Shown in pieces: positions 31,401 to 35,427 of a stretch of 47,967 nt of DNA (its first letter is position 1; the number at the start of each line of letters is the position of its first letter). The stretch comes from Rubrivivax sp. (GTDB lineage: Bacteria > Pseudomonadota > Gammaproteobacteria > Burkholderiales > Burkholderiaceae_C). Position numbers and translations under genes: made by a program. The notes beneath the pieces are model-generated. The model was not told the origin of the DNA and searched no databases. It saw nothing but the letters and a program-made list of their open reading frames with translations. The stretch lies in NCBI GenBank assembly GCA_027490215.1, contig JAIXYO010000023.1:1-47967 (forward strand), given 5' to 3'.

Positions 31401-31757
31401 GATCGAGACTTGAGAACTGACGATGTTGACAAGCGTCGTGGCCCCGTTGGGCAGCACCAGGTTCGCGGTCGTGCCCTGCCCTACCTGGAAGGACGAAAAC
31501 GAGTTGAAGCCGCTTGAGCCCGACACGGTGGAAGTCGTGACCGTGGACACATTGCCCACCTTGCCCACCACCGTCTGCGTGCGACCGTCGATCAAGATGC
31601 CCTGTGCGCGCACCTGCGGCGTGAAGGCCGCCTGAATCATCATCGCCACTGCCGTCAGGCTGAGCTGATGCAGGCGCTGTGGCGACCGGAGGCCAGAACG
31701 GTTGGAAACCTTCAGCGTCTTGCCGGTGAGGTGAGGGACAGAGAGATCACGATTCAT
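13416..31757 (-). CDS. Giant filamentous haemagglutinin-like exoprotein (TpsA), 6,113 residues
   Basis: One uninterrupted frame encodes an exported protein of roughly 0.6 MDa. Residues 1-51 form a long signal peptide (basic stretch, hydrophobic LSLTAVAMMIQAAF, cleavage near VRA-QG). Residues about 54-290 are the TPS secretion domain, with GFNSFSSFQVGQGTTANLVL and the GRVYFASSQGFIVGANGVIN core recognised by TpsB. Residues about 470-3160 contain some 35 short repeats of the form VGIGASVAVNVVxNxxxAxI, which I compare with Fusobacterium LktA-family adhesins. Two less repetitive helical-looking insertions follow (about 3910-4280 and 5120-5390) among further beta-helix sequence, and the C-terminus is polar. 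The expected role is a surface or released adhesin, toxin or contact factor; no toxin domain is recognised. ATG 31757 has GGGG seven bases upstream; GTG 31763 is an alternative. Confidence 0.93.
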   Translation of the reverse strand: MNRDLSVPHLTGKTLKVSNRSGLRSPQRLHQLSLTAVAMMIQAAFTPQVRAQGILIDGRTQTVVGKVGNVSTVTTSTVSGSSGFNSFSSFQVGQGTTANLVLPNGATTLVNIVSSQVSIDGVVNSIKNGGIGGRVYFASSQGFIVGANGVINTGSLFVSTPTPNFISGFFSGGNPNSSAAAQLANGTAPINPDGVISIYGQINLIDGTDLRAGAVNVGSSGLISTGASFNGTAPDFTDVVNANGLVRGGGIVERDGKILIAAGSTVDVAGALGANTVDASATSTSGGAVQVNLTGADIAGRDITVTAGSALSDSTLLTTLGTRQALASAKVDVNGGRVVSENGSIAINASSEVHTSTYSTVPTSVAVLRSSSSANVDVHNGAAISTTVTAGPASGNVQIGAQSITSAVATPGSALANLNGDAMVAVTDVASTSGVRLGTATGDTPATVSSIQTAGSLSMTAINQVDTTATANASAAGSVAAGATVAVSKLRTTTEAVVDRGAQVSSGGALNLSASSVNNAAVTAKSTAKGAQEDAAGGGRAAQALADYGDQAKTSEGGVKVAGAVAVSDWVGSTRAQLGANSGTVAPGALDAAGDVTVQSLSTNVATVDANASATGGNVGVGVAVGINLGKGSNQALVGQNLGQSQAVRSLQVQADMAPNGASALKNQFITTVASGAGAKSVGVAGALGVNAVDLQAQALLQPGVAVAFNANGTAPLSLQAHEASISDVAVLPTSPTAGGKVGIGASVAVNVVANRSLAEIANGASVSGAGSIALDATGDHEVNTAATAGSAGGIAITPSAAVAVVNNSTTADFGTGAAITTQVVNGSSGDITLTARQTASETTTASGSATGGTAAVGAAVAVAVVNDTVLATSRRDIDGAGKVMLSASGASLGTVEATASAAGGKTSDDAGATDSSTGEKKEDDSVDDKLTGLLKLGTDNQEAADVGDSDQKAATSGDVSDDSKPSASTSEGKVAVAAAVGVNIATHKTQAVLPDALSISAGKGLTLSTANNTDGQVTTNGATVGDAAVGIGAAVSINLVKSSNQALLGDGSGTTGIEVNAGSVTLSALKSDLGSSANPAPTRTDQYLASATAGAGSGKVGIAGSLALNLIDTESLAQIRQGAQVTIVPGDTGAIQLSADARSSVTGQALPAEGGASGSTVGIGASVAVNIIANRSIAEVQNTATLTDLGALDIAASGDYAVDTEVEAGASGGIAITPAVALAIVNNTTTARLGTGSTLVNPGAVTLLVDHASSTTTSVKGSAQGEKAAVGAAVGIVLLNDVASATIERSIDTATGAVSVSAHASSASTNTATASAVGGKSEEDAGETDSTTGQKKEDASVDDKVSNQTDFGKKNQTRSGVGSSDQQSATDSADNNKTSASSDEGKVAVAAAVAVNIVSATATARVADGVTVKTAGALTVSASGNTDSSASSDGSTVGSTAKIGIGAAVSVNKVDSHNEASIGSNAQVTAGGVTIESTMTDVGGDTTNTIEAEAKSGAGASNVGIAASLALNLADTSGKALIKSGAGVNAGGAVLLTAEDVSKITASAAPTTDGGATGGKVGIGVSVALNLITSASQAQIAANAGLTNASSITLSATTQGDSEAEATAGAAGGKLAFDAAVAVTTLDQTTDASIASGADIGATGNVSLSATSSGQHTATTVGTAKSGSVSIGASVGVITSSSSTSATIDRNVAAGGTFDVTAGSTRYYDASATASAGGSRSDETYSQNQQQADKSTSSNTLKNNQDSQTNQGTQGGGKVNIAAAVGVVAITDNVNAAVTGGRTIQSGVGQAMNIAASSESNFSARGAGDAVDPNSKVGVGIGVGLVISKGSTTASLANSTHVVQSGDLTVQAISEQNTDAAYAQKLTAEGLAGAGGNKVGVAGAFAVAYSKGTTSATIGDNSQIDDSDAVTLEAENTATLSAKAWAGAFGSVGVGASVATVISDNAYTARLGAGSALTAGSLTIRAQNHKFSPTPFSLDLSNLGNMTDKDSAKDELTSLANQFTSGQLLGGGNYYTEAAAGAAGDKVAVAGSFAVNVFTDATDASIGAGAQVSTGSGTIALTADNDTVARSLAGSLSVGGRVGVGVSSASVASTNVTRSHIDSGVQVTASGGIQLTSSNQQDIEVIGVAGGVAGNVAVSGVANVITLNNTSEAYVAPSTTTVLNASGAFGASATNTVKGLNVASGLAVSGSVAVGVVGAVNTVGTDASNQFVTRAYIGDNVKVNAAGATTLSATASQDLTTFAIAGAASGSVSVGGAAAVNVINTDTRAYLGEGAELNKAASLVSQSASLSAQDTTTLFDVVAGAAASGSVGVGASVDVAVITKSTQAYVGEGAWAETAGNLLVQSAAAEDFRSIAIGLGIGGSAGAAGSVSVYSLTGTTLAYVDNNANLRVRGSALISADDQSVMDLISGSASAGGSGAIGAAAGVTVFDKTTRASIGDSADVEVLGNGATGIQAATGDIAVDFGGAISGNGRVKSTLAPEDAQGGSISSGQSDAIGDRNAFQGVTNTRTATPTTTLMRGLAVTATNRDKLNSFSVTGAAGGAVAVTIGGNVATLTTATEADIGESARINQNGTVANSGQSVRVAAGSDQFHLGLAGAAAGAGAAAIGAAADVIVADNTVKATIGKNAQVKAARDVEVLAHGQAQYLELGAGLAAAGTVAVAGSVGVISLNDKTYATIVGGTGATTRVDSGGNTRVVAGDDTETNMIAGAAAAGFGAAGFGVAVGVNTITKDTQASIGNEVTVNALGNAGTFTGYLPNAVSDTSTAAMKGLQVQATSKEDLFMVSASGAGGLYAGVSGAVTVTLVNSSTQAVIGNDAKINLTNAGASTAQDVNVTARNQLKSLAFTGSVGVGAVGLSGGVDVFTAKNNTHAGIGDRAQVHALNDVTVNALSNTDLDTVVVSASGGIAAVAAGVSVYSVGDKLGADAQSQLSTDDGNVKDQADSEAKGSAVDDLLKESDNDHVKSTSAKAQTKRASVSTGAATSGAPAAGNSASIGTGAIVVSGGDVAVNARGTLTYDSTTGAAAVGALGLGAGIGIANFTLNNQASIGSSAEITADGDVLVHASLTETANGLAFAGAGGIVAVNAAWAGLTDDASTTTATIGTGAKVHRADQLTVEAKDVRTLDAQAIGASVGALAGGASIATSEIGGTTEAHIASGTFIGSGSGDVVGNLEVSADSRVKATSSTLAAAGGIALAATGSKATATAAPTVRAYVDGGTVNLTGDAIVQAVGAAGASADALGFTVSGGLSIGASIAQAKSSPLINAYLGAGTVLTADNLTVSATHELPDFVYAFDNSLDASVLARSEAHDTTVRASATGTSGGLLLGAVGTSAEADYGSAANAAPVTASVGNGSVLTVPGTLDVTATNNSRQDATSSGLAFGIAAIGSNDAYARSNSRTAASFGDNVAVVGGTTGQTRITAQGTDTNIAQSVSGSGGVIAGAAATANTVETSDTRASIGDSTCGAPSATCGIATGSLAVTANHDTVYNGKVDSTQASLAGASGASNNHSVSSRVNVDVGDGASVTAGRIALAATNATHKYWWGQNSDINTIGVADGAAWNVNSGSGGLLNLPAGRTVTTIDQRTNVSTGDNSLFHVLMLSGSNGFSIDANNVMVSYDKTKLDSGGAIALAESNSIINAGSAGDPADGTLPKVNAIVSLGEDSTITSDAGNIDIGSRTDAKFDARAVANAYGLAGAPSGKAYVNFVGTNTTTVGDGALLLANDPALGKVNVAAGENSARQASSILAHTAVNLWNKTAIPINSTPDAQTRVTQNSTLNLSANSNLLAAGDIGLAANRGNIQVSAVGVGKDLYREAAGAIAKAVGIDASLDISGGIAPTPGGAARVNANGRVLSGLLRQSATQIDPVIVSTNPDGSVVWDLAYSQVDSTQYPAGLAANPLNSSLSNPYIGYLTPGQLSAGQIQVSNAAPNSKLLERLSLLQGLLAKYAADPVSREAYQAEINFLTKKLGSQGVGQKTEALTNQGSAAVAATGAVDTALANHQTLITGDITGATSAEQIGAVGSLINAYTTIDANNTTINTNLVAMKSAPTTANLPANTTYAGLTSNRSSAATSYATLRTQTANIGNYAYSCDATAGACLNPLVGPLGTLDQSVSSDGNLRIVSGSGYLGAVQQTMDNIGLLALRRSGATGDLPTSIAALSGQMDSIKTANASIVSSAANIFTQLSQASSAQQTLSTAWRDTASSGNVDTAKVSTVDSLIAANSPTTGQLLQFNAASTDTAANVVSTQAALVADAATAIAGSVATVAAADNTPAVAGSQKVLTFPDISVNLGNVNVRGDVLAGTGSLEAPGDGKIWIRNNSPASMKIGNLTVDSTGGNVRLNGFLVNNTTDVQRFNPSYVGSVPTIMSRENGVVGANGLLGQPEIRIVSTYDPGAYDPASPDVNRRIPAAAPDITIAYRDTLGEPSKLISNPNGLVSVRSDAGDIYVDGSITAGSVEIRANNGDFVQSYVNGFNSVAGEPNANIQGGGGVLAPNNGKAPGAGIVANGNVFISARYLNINGTVQSGIVNYSLDIPVDADLRFLKADKTTVIDKAQADLEGLTVDLYNPSGDASIIGATYDPLTNTITMTSTAKVHGGNITLFGQIINTANGTTGGSGKLAVLDGFGQVAINNLSTAKVVLKTIDTGADPDPTNPGRGVVGTIDITDVQSVDVVNGQAVVNAIHTVISRDQDAITVRQTGFWNDDGSFNPGEYTGPLASTANLSLTDIQNSSAIQNSPSRVTTQTVRLGTYDPQAGLRYIYTNGTDTSTKYQWKFSGASFFGTSSLSLPPDNVSRTLTSGPNVLSNYPLPNGTFLSYVKPAGLTTAHANRLVGDPTGATSTQATKQTSTTRTTSSVYTKLDEWNDCNWWTLCIASRYTSIWEQVTGTTTITSNSVKADYPIRVEFMGANTPSLTVSSSQEVSLAAQNQLNNRYGDTTITAKSFSSGSGSLIDTRNLSITAANGSIGGNATPVNVLLGGALTANATAGNVNINQIAGALKVATVSASGDATAGQGKVVLSTQGDLYGDPGNLIRAQRIELSSSNGAIGGITGNANARLPLNIQSGYTADRGNQHFYGLKASAAGDIGIDAQASAGNIAGHLLVDTVTSLGGDVRLTAPGRILDNNPVYTLDTRTWDQLRSFWDSVTLRAGTANDQKVAQALSVYQTGRTQDYAQYWQIRTDQQAPATFDASWRYTATAAERATLPDSAAVTAFENARTERYWALSSQIAAYDARALARGAAAAQLKQANPTWTLDQIAAQVLADESAGTLPTVTAGTQVAGFIYVASAAERSAQATGSTWTTSQLALGLNPGLLKDVTDTNPVIKAPNASGRHVTLVAGTSIGSTLEATDPEAVVIPLDTDGNLTDREKVALATAEFSDFVFSDPNRQTGTLTISQRLPVNFSAATGLSASVNQNGNSANPLTPHVVNTDVGNIYLASLGAAPIDQIRADGEVRLKVKGAISAIDVSRAAIAAGDLILEAANATIGGNADGSTPLWLDVKRGVGATADSYGSVTARGVGSINLIETGDLAIGGIFSRGAITVESSTGSVVNARPDDNEGLVLLGGTVQITASQGSIGNLTLDEALAVGSNIGTPLSGLIQAQAGGSIFLEGPSNPLVASNFTLGAVVDGADAVNSGDRIRIVAHENGSINGNVVAPGAIDLVGDKRLTLSGTRDILVGDPNSLAGTSTQVASAAAVRSLTGNITMTADELRILNDATVRAEVGTVRFDTAGDAIVTGISTGNATANAVSGQSANGRILDGGDVHLDITANQAGAVMTLSAQSGVGTATLRADGSIDPATANPLEIDVASASAVAVTGNLNLSTQGLLNLTTATAPGDINLSGGTGVIAGSILSSGGGITVNASNGSIVTQEVQAATRVEMNAGQNITAGQTTAPVVVFNAQEQLSAGTINVSSFFGLSGDTITGTVNNTSAGGVSASVSGPAGTMASSVVLDIVNPDSVVFDFFSADFGALNVSGPGAVAVRSGVLGTRLDVLTPLTQLVVDSRNNGLEDVDIKLYAPGGDLNFSLVGRSLVTTGYVLQRRPAFMTDSPAGRNVTLADTLLDEIAKAQFGLVSEVPQPKRRTVSGPVEFSSSPLQLNESGAPTSDANNLPSSEPTEPRRP
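22250..30350 (-). repeat. Array of about 35 short beta-repeats inside TpsA
   Basis: The translated minus strand repeats a motif of about 25 residues, V-G-[IV]-[GA]-[AG]-x-[VA]-x-V-N-x-[IV], then a polar stretch and A-x-[IL]. Copies are separated by 30-60 residues of Gly/Ser/Thr/Ala-rich sequence. Examples are VGIGASVAVNVVANRSLAEI near 29500 and VSVGGAAAVNVINTDTRAYL near 24980. Copies are diverged at the DNA level. They are expected to stack as coils of a beta-helix. Confidence 0.8.
26472..29905 (-). repeat. Three higher-order modules of about 1.1-1.24 kb within tpsA
   Basis: Each module has five or six short beta-repeats and ends in a polar linker followed by GKVAVAAAVxVN or GKVNIAAAVGV. The GKV junctions lie near 28842, 27602 and 26486, so the periods are about 1,240 and 1,116 bp. 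Equivalent internal positions (VGVAVGINLGKGSNQAL near 29900, VGIGAAVSINLVKSSNQAL near 28670, IGIGAAVSVNKVDSHNEAS near 27430) keep the same order, which indicates duplication of a large unit. Confidence 0.7.
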
Positions 31758-31853
31758 CGACACACCCCATCAGGACAAGACAAATTTTGTTTCTTACGCT
31801 GGGGGAATGTAGGCTCAGTTCAACCGATCGACGGGGAATCTACTGGCCTGCAT

Positions 31854-31874
31854 ACCCCCCTGAATCGGGGGGGT
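31854..31874. repeat. C-run/G-run hairpin in the tpsA-modE intergenic region
   Basis: ACCCCCC (31854-31860) and GGGGGGT (31868-31874) form a perfect 7-bp stem around a seven-base loop. No T-run follows on either strand, so it is not a classic terminator. The seven-G tract directly abuts the heptamer array. Confidence 0.65.
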
Positions 31875-31916
31875 CACTGGGCACTGGGCACGGGGCACTG
31901 GGCACGGGGCACTGGA
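31875..31916. repeat. Six tandem copies of a 7-bp unit (CAC[T/G]GGG)
   Basis: Read on the + strand the copies are CACTGGG, CACTGGG, CACGGGG, CACTGGG, CACGGGG and CACTGGA. The array starts 118 bases upstream of the tpsA start codon and lies between the divergent tpsA and modE genes. Heptamer arrays of this kind can change copy number by slipped-strand mispairing. Confidence 0.9.
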
Positions 31917-31929
31917 TGCGACAACAGAT

Positions 31930-31955
31930 GCGTTATATCGTCAAGGCTATGACGC
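31930..31955. promoter_or_regulatory. ModE operator
   Basis: GCGTTATA (31930-31937), 10 bp, then TATGACGC (31948-31955) form an inverted repeat with one mismatch. Half-sites and spacing match the known ModE box (CGCTATA-N10-TATAACG type). It ends 22 bases before the modE GTG and overlaps a possible -10 element TTATAT, so ModE-molybdate should repress the modEABC genes. Confidence 0.8.
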
Positions 31956-31977
31956 TTGGTTCTTGCCCCGCAGCTTT

Positions 31978-32805
31978 GTGAAGAAGCCTCCGCGCGCTGC
32001 ACCCCACCTGACCGGTCACCTCAAGGTCAGCACCGACCTGGGCGCGTTCCTCGGCGACAAGCGGGTGCGTCTGCTTGAAGCCATCGAAGCGCATGGATCG
32101 ATCTCGCAAGCGGCCAAGCATGTGCCGCTGTCGTACAAGGCCGCCTGGGACGCGGTGGATGCCATGAACAACCTGGCCGACAGGCCGCTCGTCGAGCGCA
32201 GCACCGGCGGGCATGCAGGCGGCGGAACCCGACTGACCGAGCATGGTCGACGGGTGATTGCGCTGTACCGCGCGGTGGAAGCCGAACACCAGACTGCGCT
32301 CGATCGGCTGGCCCAGACCTTCGCATCCGAACCGGTGGGCGATGTCCAGTCCTTTCAGCGATTGCTGCGCCGCATGGCGGTGCGATCGAGCGCACGCAAC
32401 CAGTTCGTCGGCACCGTCAGCGGCCTGCGCGAGGGCCCGATCGACGTGGAGGTGCGCCTGCAGATCGACGAGCACCTGGACCTCGCAGCGGTGGTGACTC
32501 GCGAGTCGGCCGAGCGACTGGGCCTGGCGATCGGCACCGAAGCGATCGCGCTGGTCAAGGCCTCATCCCTGCTGTTGCTCGTCGGCGAATCGCTGCGCAT
32601 CAGCGCACGCAACCAGCTGTGGGGCCAGGTGCAACGCATCGTCGACGGGCCGGTGAACGCCGAAGTCACACTGGACTTGGGCCACGGCCGCACGGCGGTG
32701 GCGGTGGTCACGCGCGACTCGGTCACCTCACTCGGGCTGGCCGTGGGCGTGCGAGCCTGCGCCGCTTTCAAGGCGTCCAGCGTGATCCTGGCCGTGATCG
32801 ACTGA
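31978..32805 (+). CDS. modE: Molybdate-responsive transcriptional regulator ModE
   Basis: The 275-residue protein has the full ModE layout. An N-terminal winged helix-turn-helix (RVRLLEAIEAHGSISQAAK, then SYKAAWDAVDAMNNL) binds DNA. Two C-terminal Mop domains bind molybdate or tungstate; each starts with a SARNQ motif (SSARNQFVGTV and ISARNQLWGQV) and ends in LVKAS or AFKASSV. With molybdate bound, ModE represses uptake genes. A ModE operator lies just upstream, indicating autoregulation. GTG 31978 is chosen; TTG 31963 would add five residues and lies closer to the operator. No ribosome-binding site is obvious for either. Confidence 0.94.
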   Translation: MKKPPRAAPHLTGHLKVSTDLGAFLGDKRVRLLEAIEAHGSISQAAKHVPLSYKAAWDAVDAMNNLADRPLVERSTGGHAGGGTRLTEHGRRVIALYRAVEAEHQTALDRLAQTFASEPVGDVQSFQRLLRRMAVRSSARNQFVGTVSGLREGPIDVEVRLQIDEHLDLAAVVTRESAERLGLAIGTEAIALVKASSLLLLVGESLRISARNQLWGQVQRIVDGPVNAEVTLDLGHGRTAVAVVTRDSVTSLGLAVGVRACAAFKASSVILAVID

Positions 32806-32824
32806 ACCACCAGGGAGTCATGAC

Positions 32825-33589
32825 TTGAGGGCACCGAGCATCCGAGTTCTGCCGGCGTGGATCGCTGCTGCCAGCGCCGTGCTCTCAATGGATGCGAACG
32901 CCGACGAGGTCACGGTGGCCGTCGCTGCCAACTTCGCCGGCCCGCTGGCGAAGATCGGCGAAGGGTTCACTGCCGCCACCGGCCATACCCTGAGGGTGTC
33001 GTCGGGTTCCACCGGCAAGTTCTACTCGCAGATCATCTCCGGCGCGCCGTTCGAGGTGCTGATCGCGGCAGACGACGAGACCCCTCGCAAGCTGATGGCC
33101 GAGGGCTATGGCGTGACTGACAGCAGCTTCACTTATGCGATCGGCAAGCTGGTGCTGTGGAGTGCACAGCCCGGCTGTGTGGACGACCAGGGCGCGGTGC
33201 TCACCATTGGCAACTACGCGCACCTGGCGATCGCGAACCCGAAGCTGGCGCCCTACGGAAGGGCTGGCCTCGAGGTGCTGAAGGCACGTGGCCTGAGTGA
33301 GACGGTGGCGCCGAAACTGGTGACCGCCGAAAGCATCGCACAGGCTTATCAGTTCGCAGCCACCGGCAACGCTGAACTCGGCTTTGTCGCGCTGTCGCAG
33401 GTGGCGGTGCCCGGCAAGCCCGCAACGGGCTCCTACTGGCTGGTGCCTCCCACGCTGTACGGCGAGATACGCCAGAACGCGGTGCTGCTCAAGACAGGCG
33501 AGAAGAACCAAGCCGCGGCGGCACTGCTGGCCTACTTGAAGAGCCCGGCGGCGAAGGCGGTGATCCAGTCGTACGGCTACGGACCATGA
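32825..33589 (+). CDS. modA: Molybdate ABC transporter, periplasmic binding protein
   Basis: The 254-residue protein has a signal peptide with cleavage expected at ANA-DEV. The mature start EVTVAVAANFAGPLAKI is typical of ModA. SSGSTGKFYSQI and the GAPFEVLIAADDETP segment form the oxyanion-binding site, and YGRAGLEVL is a second family motif. It captures molybdate or tungstate for ModBC. The start is TTG 32825, with GGGAG seven bases upstream; the ATG six bases before is out of frame and followed at once by a stop. It lies 19 bases after modE. Confidence 0.95.
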   Translation: MRAPSIRVLPAWIAAASAVLSMDANADEVTVAVAANFAGPLAKIGEGFTAATGHTLRVSSGSTGKFYSQIISGAPFEVLIAADDETPRKLMAEGYGVTDSSFTYAIGKLVLWSAQPGCVDDQGAVLTIGNYAHLAIANPKLAPYGRAGLEVLKARGLSETVAPKLVTAESIAQAYQFAATGNAELGFVALSQVAVPGKPATGSYWLVPPTLYGEIRQNAVLLKTGEKNQAAAALLAYLKSPAAKAVIQSYGYGP

Positions 33590-33620
33590 ACCGCGTCATG
33601 TCAGGTTGGGTGCAACTGCC

Positions 33621-34307
33621 GTGAGCGCCGAGACCTGGGCCGCGATCCGCCTCACCGCCGAGCTGGCGGGCCTGAGCACACTGTTGCTGCTGCTGCTCGG
33701 CACACCACTCGCGTGGTGGCTGGCGCGCACCCGATCGGCGTGGAAGCCGCTGTGGGCGTCGCTGGTGGCGATGCCGCTGGTGCTGCCGCCGACCGTGCTG
33801 GGCTTCTACCTGCTGCTGCTGATGGGGCCTCACGGGCCGGTCGGGCAGTTCACCCAGTGGCTAGGCATCGGACGCCTGCCATTCACCTTCGGCGGGCTGG
33901 TGGTGGCCTCGGTGCTGTACTCGATGCCCTTCGTCGTGCAGCCGCTGCAGCAGGCCTTCGAGGCCATCCCTGAGCGACTGCTGGAAGCTGCGGCCACGCT
34001 GCGTGCGTCGCCTTGGGATCGCTTCATCAGCGTGGCGCTGCCGCTGGCGCGGCCGGGCTTCGTCACGGCCAGCGTGCTCGGTTTCGCGCACACGGTGGGC
34101 GAGTTCGGCGTGGTGCTGATGATCGGCGGCAACATCCCGGGCGAGACGCGCGTGCTCTCCGTGGCGCTGTACGACCATGTCGAGGCGGCCGAATTCGCCG
34201 AAGCGCACCGGCTGGCAGCCGGCATGGTGGTGTTTGCGCTGGTGGTGCTGGTGACGCTGTACGTTGTCAACCGACCTGCGCGCGACGAGGCACAGCCTGC
34301 CCGATGA
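33621..34307 (+). CDS. modB: Molybdate ABC transporter, permease
   Basis: The product of about 228 residues has five or six hydrophobic helices, beginning with LSTLLLLLLGTPLAWWLA. It carries the permease EAA loop EAAATLRASPWDRFISVALP, which contacts ModC. FAHTVGEFGVVLMIGGNIPG is strongly conserved in ModB. GTG 33621 is chosen; TTG 33606 would add five residues. Its stop overlaps the modC start (ATGA at 34304-34307), so the two are translationally coupled. Confidence 0.94.
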   Translation: MSAETWAAIRLTAELAGLSTLLLLLLGTPLAWWLARTRSAWKPLWASLVAMPLVLPPTVLGFYLLLLMGPHGPVGQFTQWLGIGRLPFTFGGLVVASVLYSMPFVVQPLQQAFEAIPERLLEAAATLRASPWDRFISVALPLARPGFVTASVLGFAHTVGEFGVVLMIGGNIPGETRVLSVALYDHVEAAEFAEAHRLAAGMVVFALVVLVTLYVVNRPARDEAQPAR

Positions 34308-35392
34308 TCGATGTGCGCTTGTACCTGCAACGGCGGGACTTCCAGCTCGAGGTCGCGCTCGCGCTGCCGTCGCGGGGCATCACCGCGCTGTTCGGCCCCT
34401 CAGGCTGTGGCAAGACGACCGTTCTGCGAGCCCTGGCCGGGCTCGATCGTGCGGCCGGCCGTGTCGCGTTGGACGACCAGGTGTGGCAGGACGATGCCAC
34501 CGGCTGCTTCGTGCCCACGCACCGCCGGCCGCTCGGCTATGTGATCCAGGACGCTGCGTTGTTCCCGCACCTCGATGTGCGCGGCAACCTGAACTACGGA
34601 CGAAAGCGCGCCACGGGTGAACGTGACCGCATCGCACTTGATGCGGTGATCGAACTGCTGGGGATCGGGCACCTGCAAGCGCGGCGCCCGACCACGCTGT
34701 CGGGCGGGGAACGGCAGCGCGTGGCGATCGCCCGCGCGCTGGCAACCGGCGCGCGGCTGCTGCTGATGGACGAGCCGCTGGCCGCGCTGGACGCGGCGCG
34801 CAAGGCCGAGATCCTGCCGTACCTCGAGCGCCTGCACCGCGAACTGGCGCTGCCGATCGTCTATGTCACCCATGCGATGGACGAGGTCGCCCGACTGGCG
34901 GACCACCTGGTTCTGATGCGCGATGGGCGCGTCGACGCGGCCGGTGCGCTGACCGACCTGATGGCGCGCGCCGACCTGCCACTGGCCCGGCTCGACGACG
35001 CGGGCGTGGTGATCACCGCCGAAGTGGCCGAGCACGACTTGCTGCACGGCATGACGCGCATTGCGTTGAACGGCAGCTCGATGTGGGTCGGCCCGTCGCC
35101 TGGACTGCCGGGCCAACGGGTGCGCGCGCGCATCCTCGCCCGCGATGTCAGCGTGACGCGGCAGCGACCCACCGAGACCAGCATCCTCAACGTGCTGCCG
35201 GTGGTGATCGACAGCGTGCAGCGCGAGCCCAGCACCGCGCTGCTCAGCCTGCGGGTTGGCCACGGTGACCAGCAAGCCCACTGGACGCTCTTGGCGCGCA
35301 TCACCAGCAGGAGCCTGGACGCGCTGAATCTGCAACCCGGCGATGCGCTGCACGCGCAGATCAAGGGCGTGGCATTGATGCGGGACGGCTGA
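34304..35392 (+). CDS. modC: Molybdate ABC transporter, ATP-binding protein
   Basis: The 362-residue protein has Walker A GPSGCGKTT, the signature LSGGERQRVAIARAL, Walker B LLLMDEPLAALD and the H-loop YVTHAMDEV. A C-terminal Mop/TOBE domain follows (residues about 290-360, SILNVLPVVIDSV onward), as expected for ModC, where bound molybdate can inhibit transport. It powers uptake through ModB. The ATG overlaps the modB stop. The gene is convergent with the SulP gene, with only 35 bases between the stops and no clear terminator. Confidence 0.95.
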   Translation: MIDVRLYLQRRDFQLEVALALPSRGITALFGPSGCGKTTVLRALAGLDRAAGRVALDDQVWQDDATGCFVPTHRRPLGYVIQDAALFPHLDVRGNLNYGRKRATGERDRIALDAVIELLGIGHLQARRPTTLSGGERQRVAIARALATGARLLLMDEPLAALDAARKAEILPYLERLHRELALPIVYVTHAMDEVARLADHLVLMRDGRVDAAGALTDLMARADLPLARLDDAGVVITAEVAEHDLLHGMTRIALNGSSMWVGPSPGLPGQRVRARILARDVSVTRQRPTETSILNVLPVVIDSVQREPSTALLSLRVGHGDQQAHWTLLARITSRSLDALNLQPGDALHAQIKGVALMRDG

Positions 35393-35427
35393 CAGAAGGC
35401 CTGGCCATTCAAGACCCGCATTCCTGG

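Noticed and set aside
31854-31916. CRISPR array
   Set aside because: The 7-bp units are directly contiguous without spacers, and no cas genes are present.
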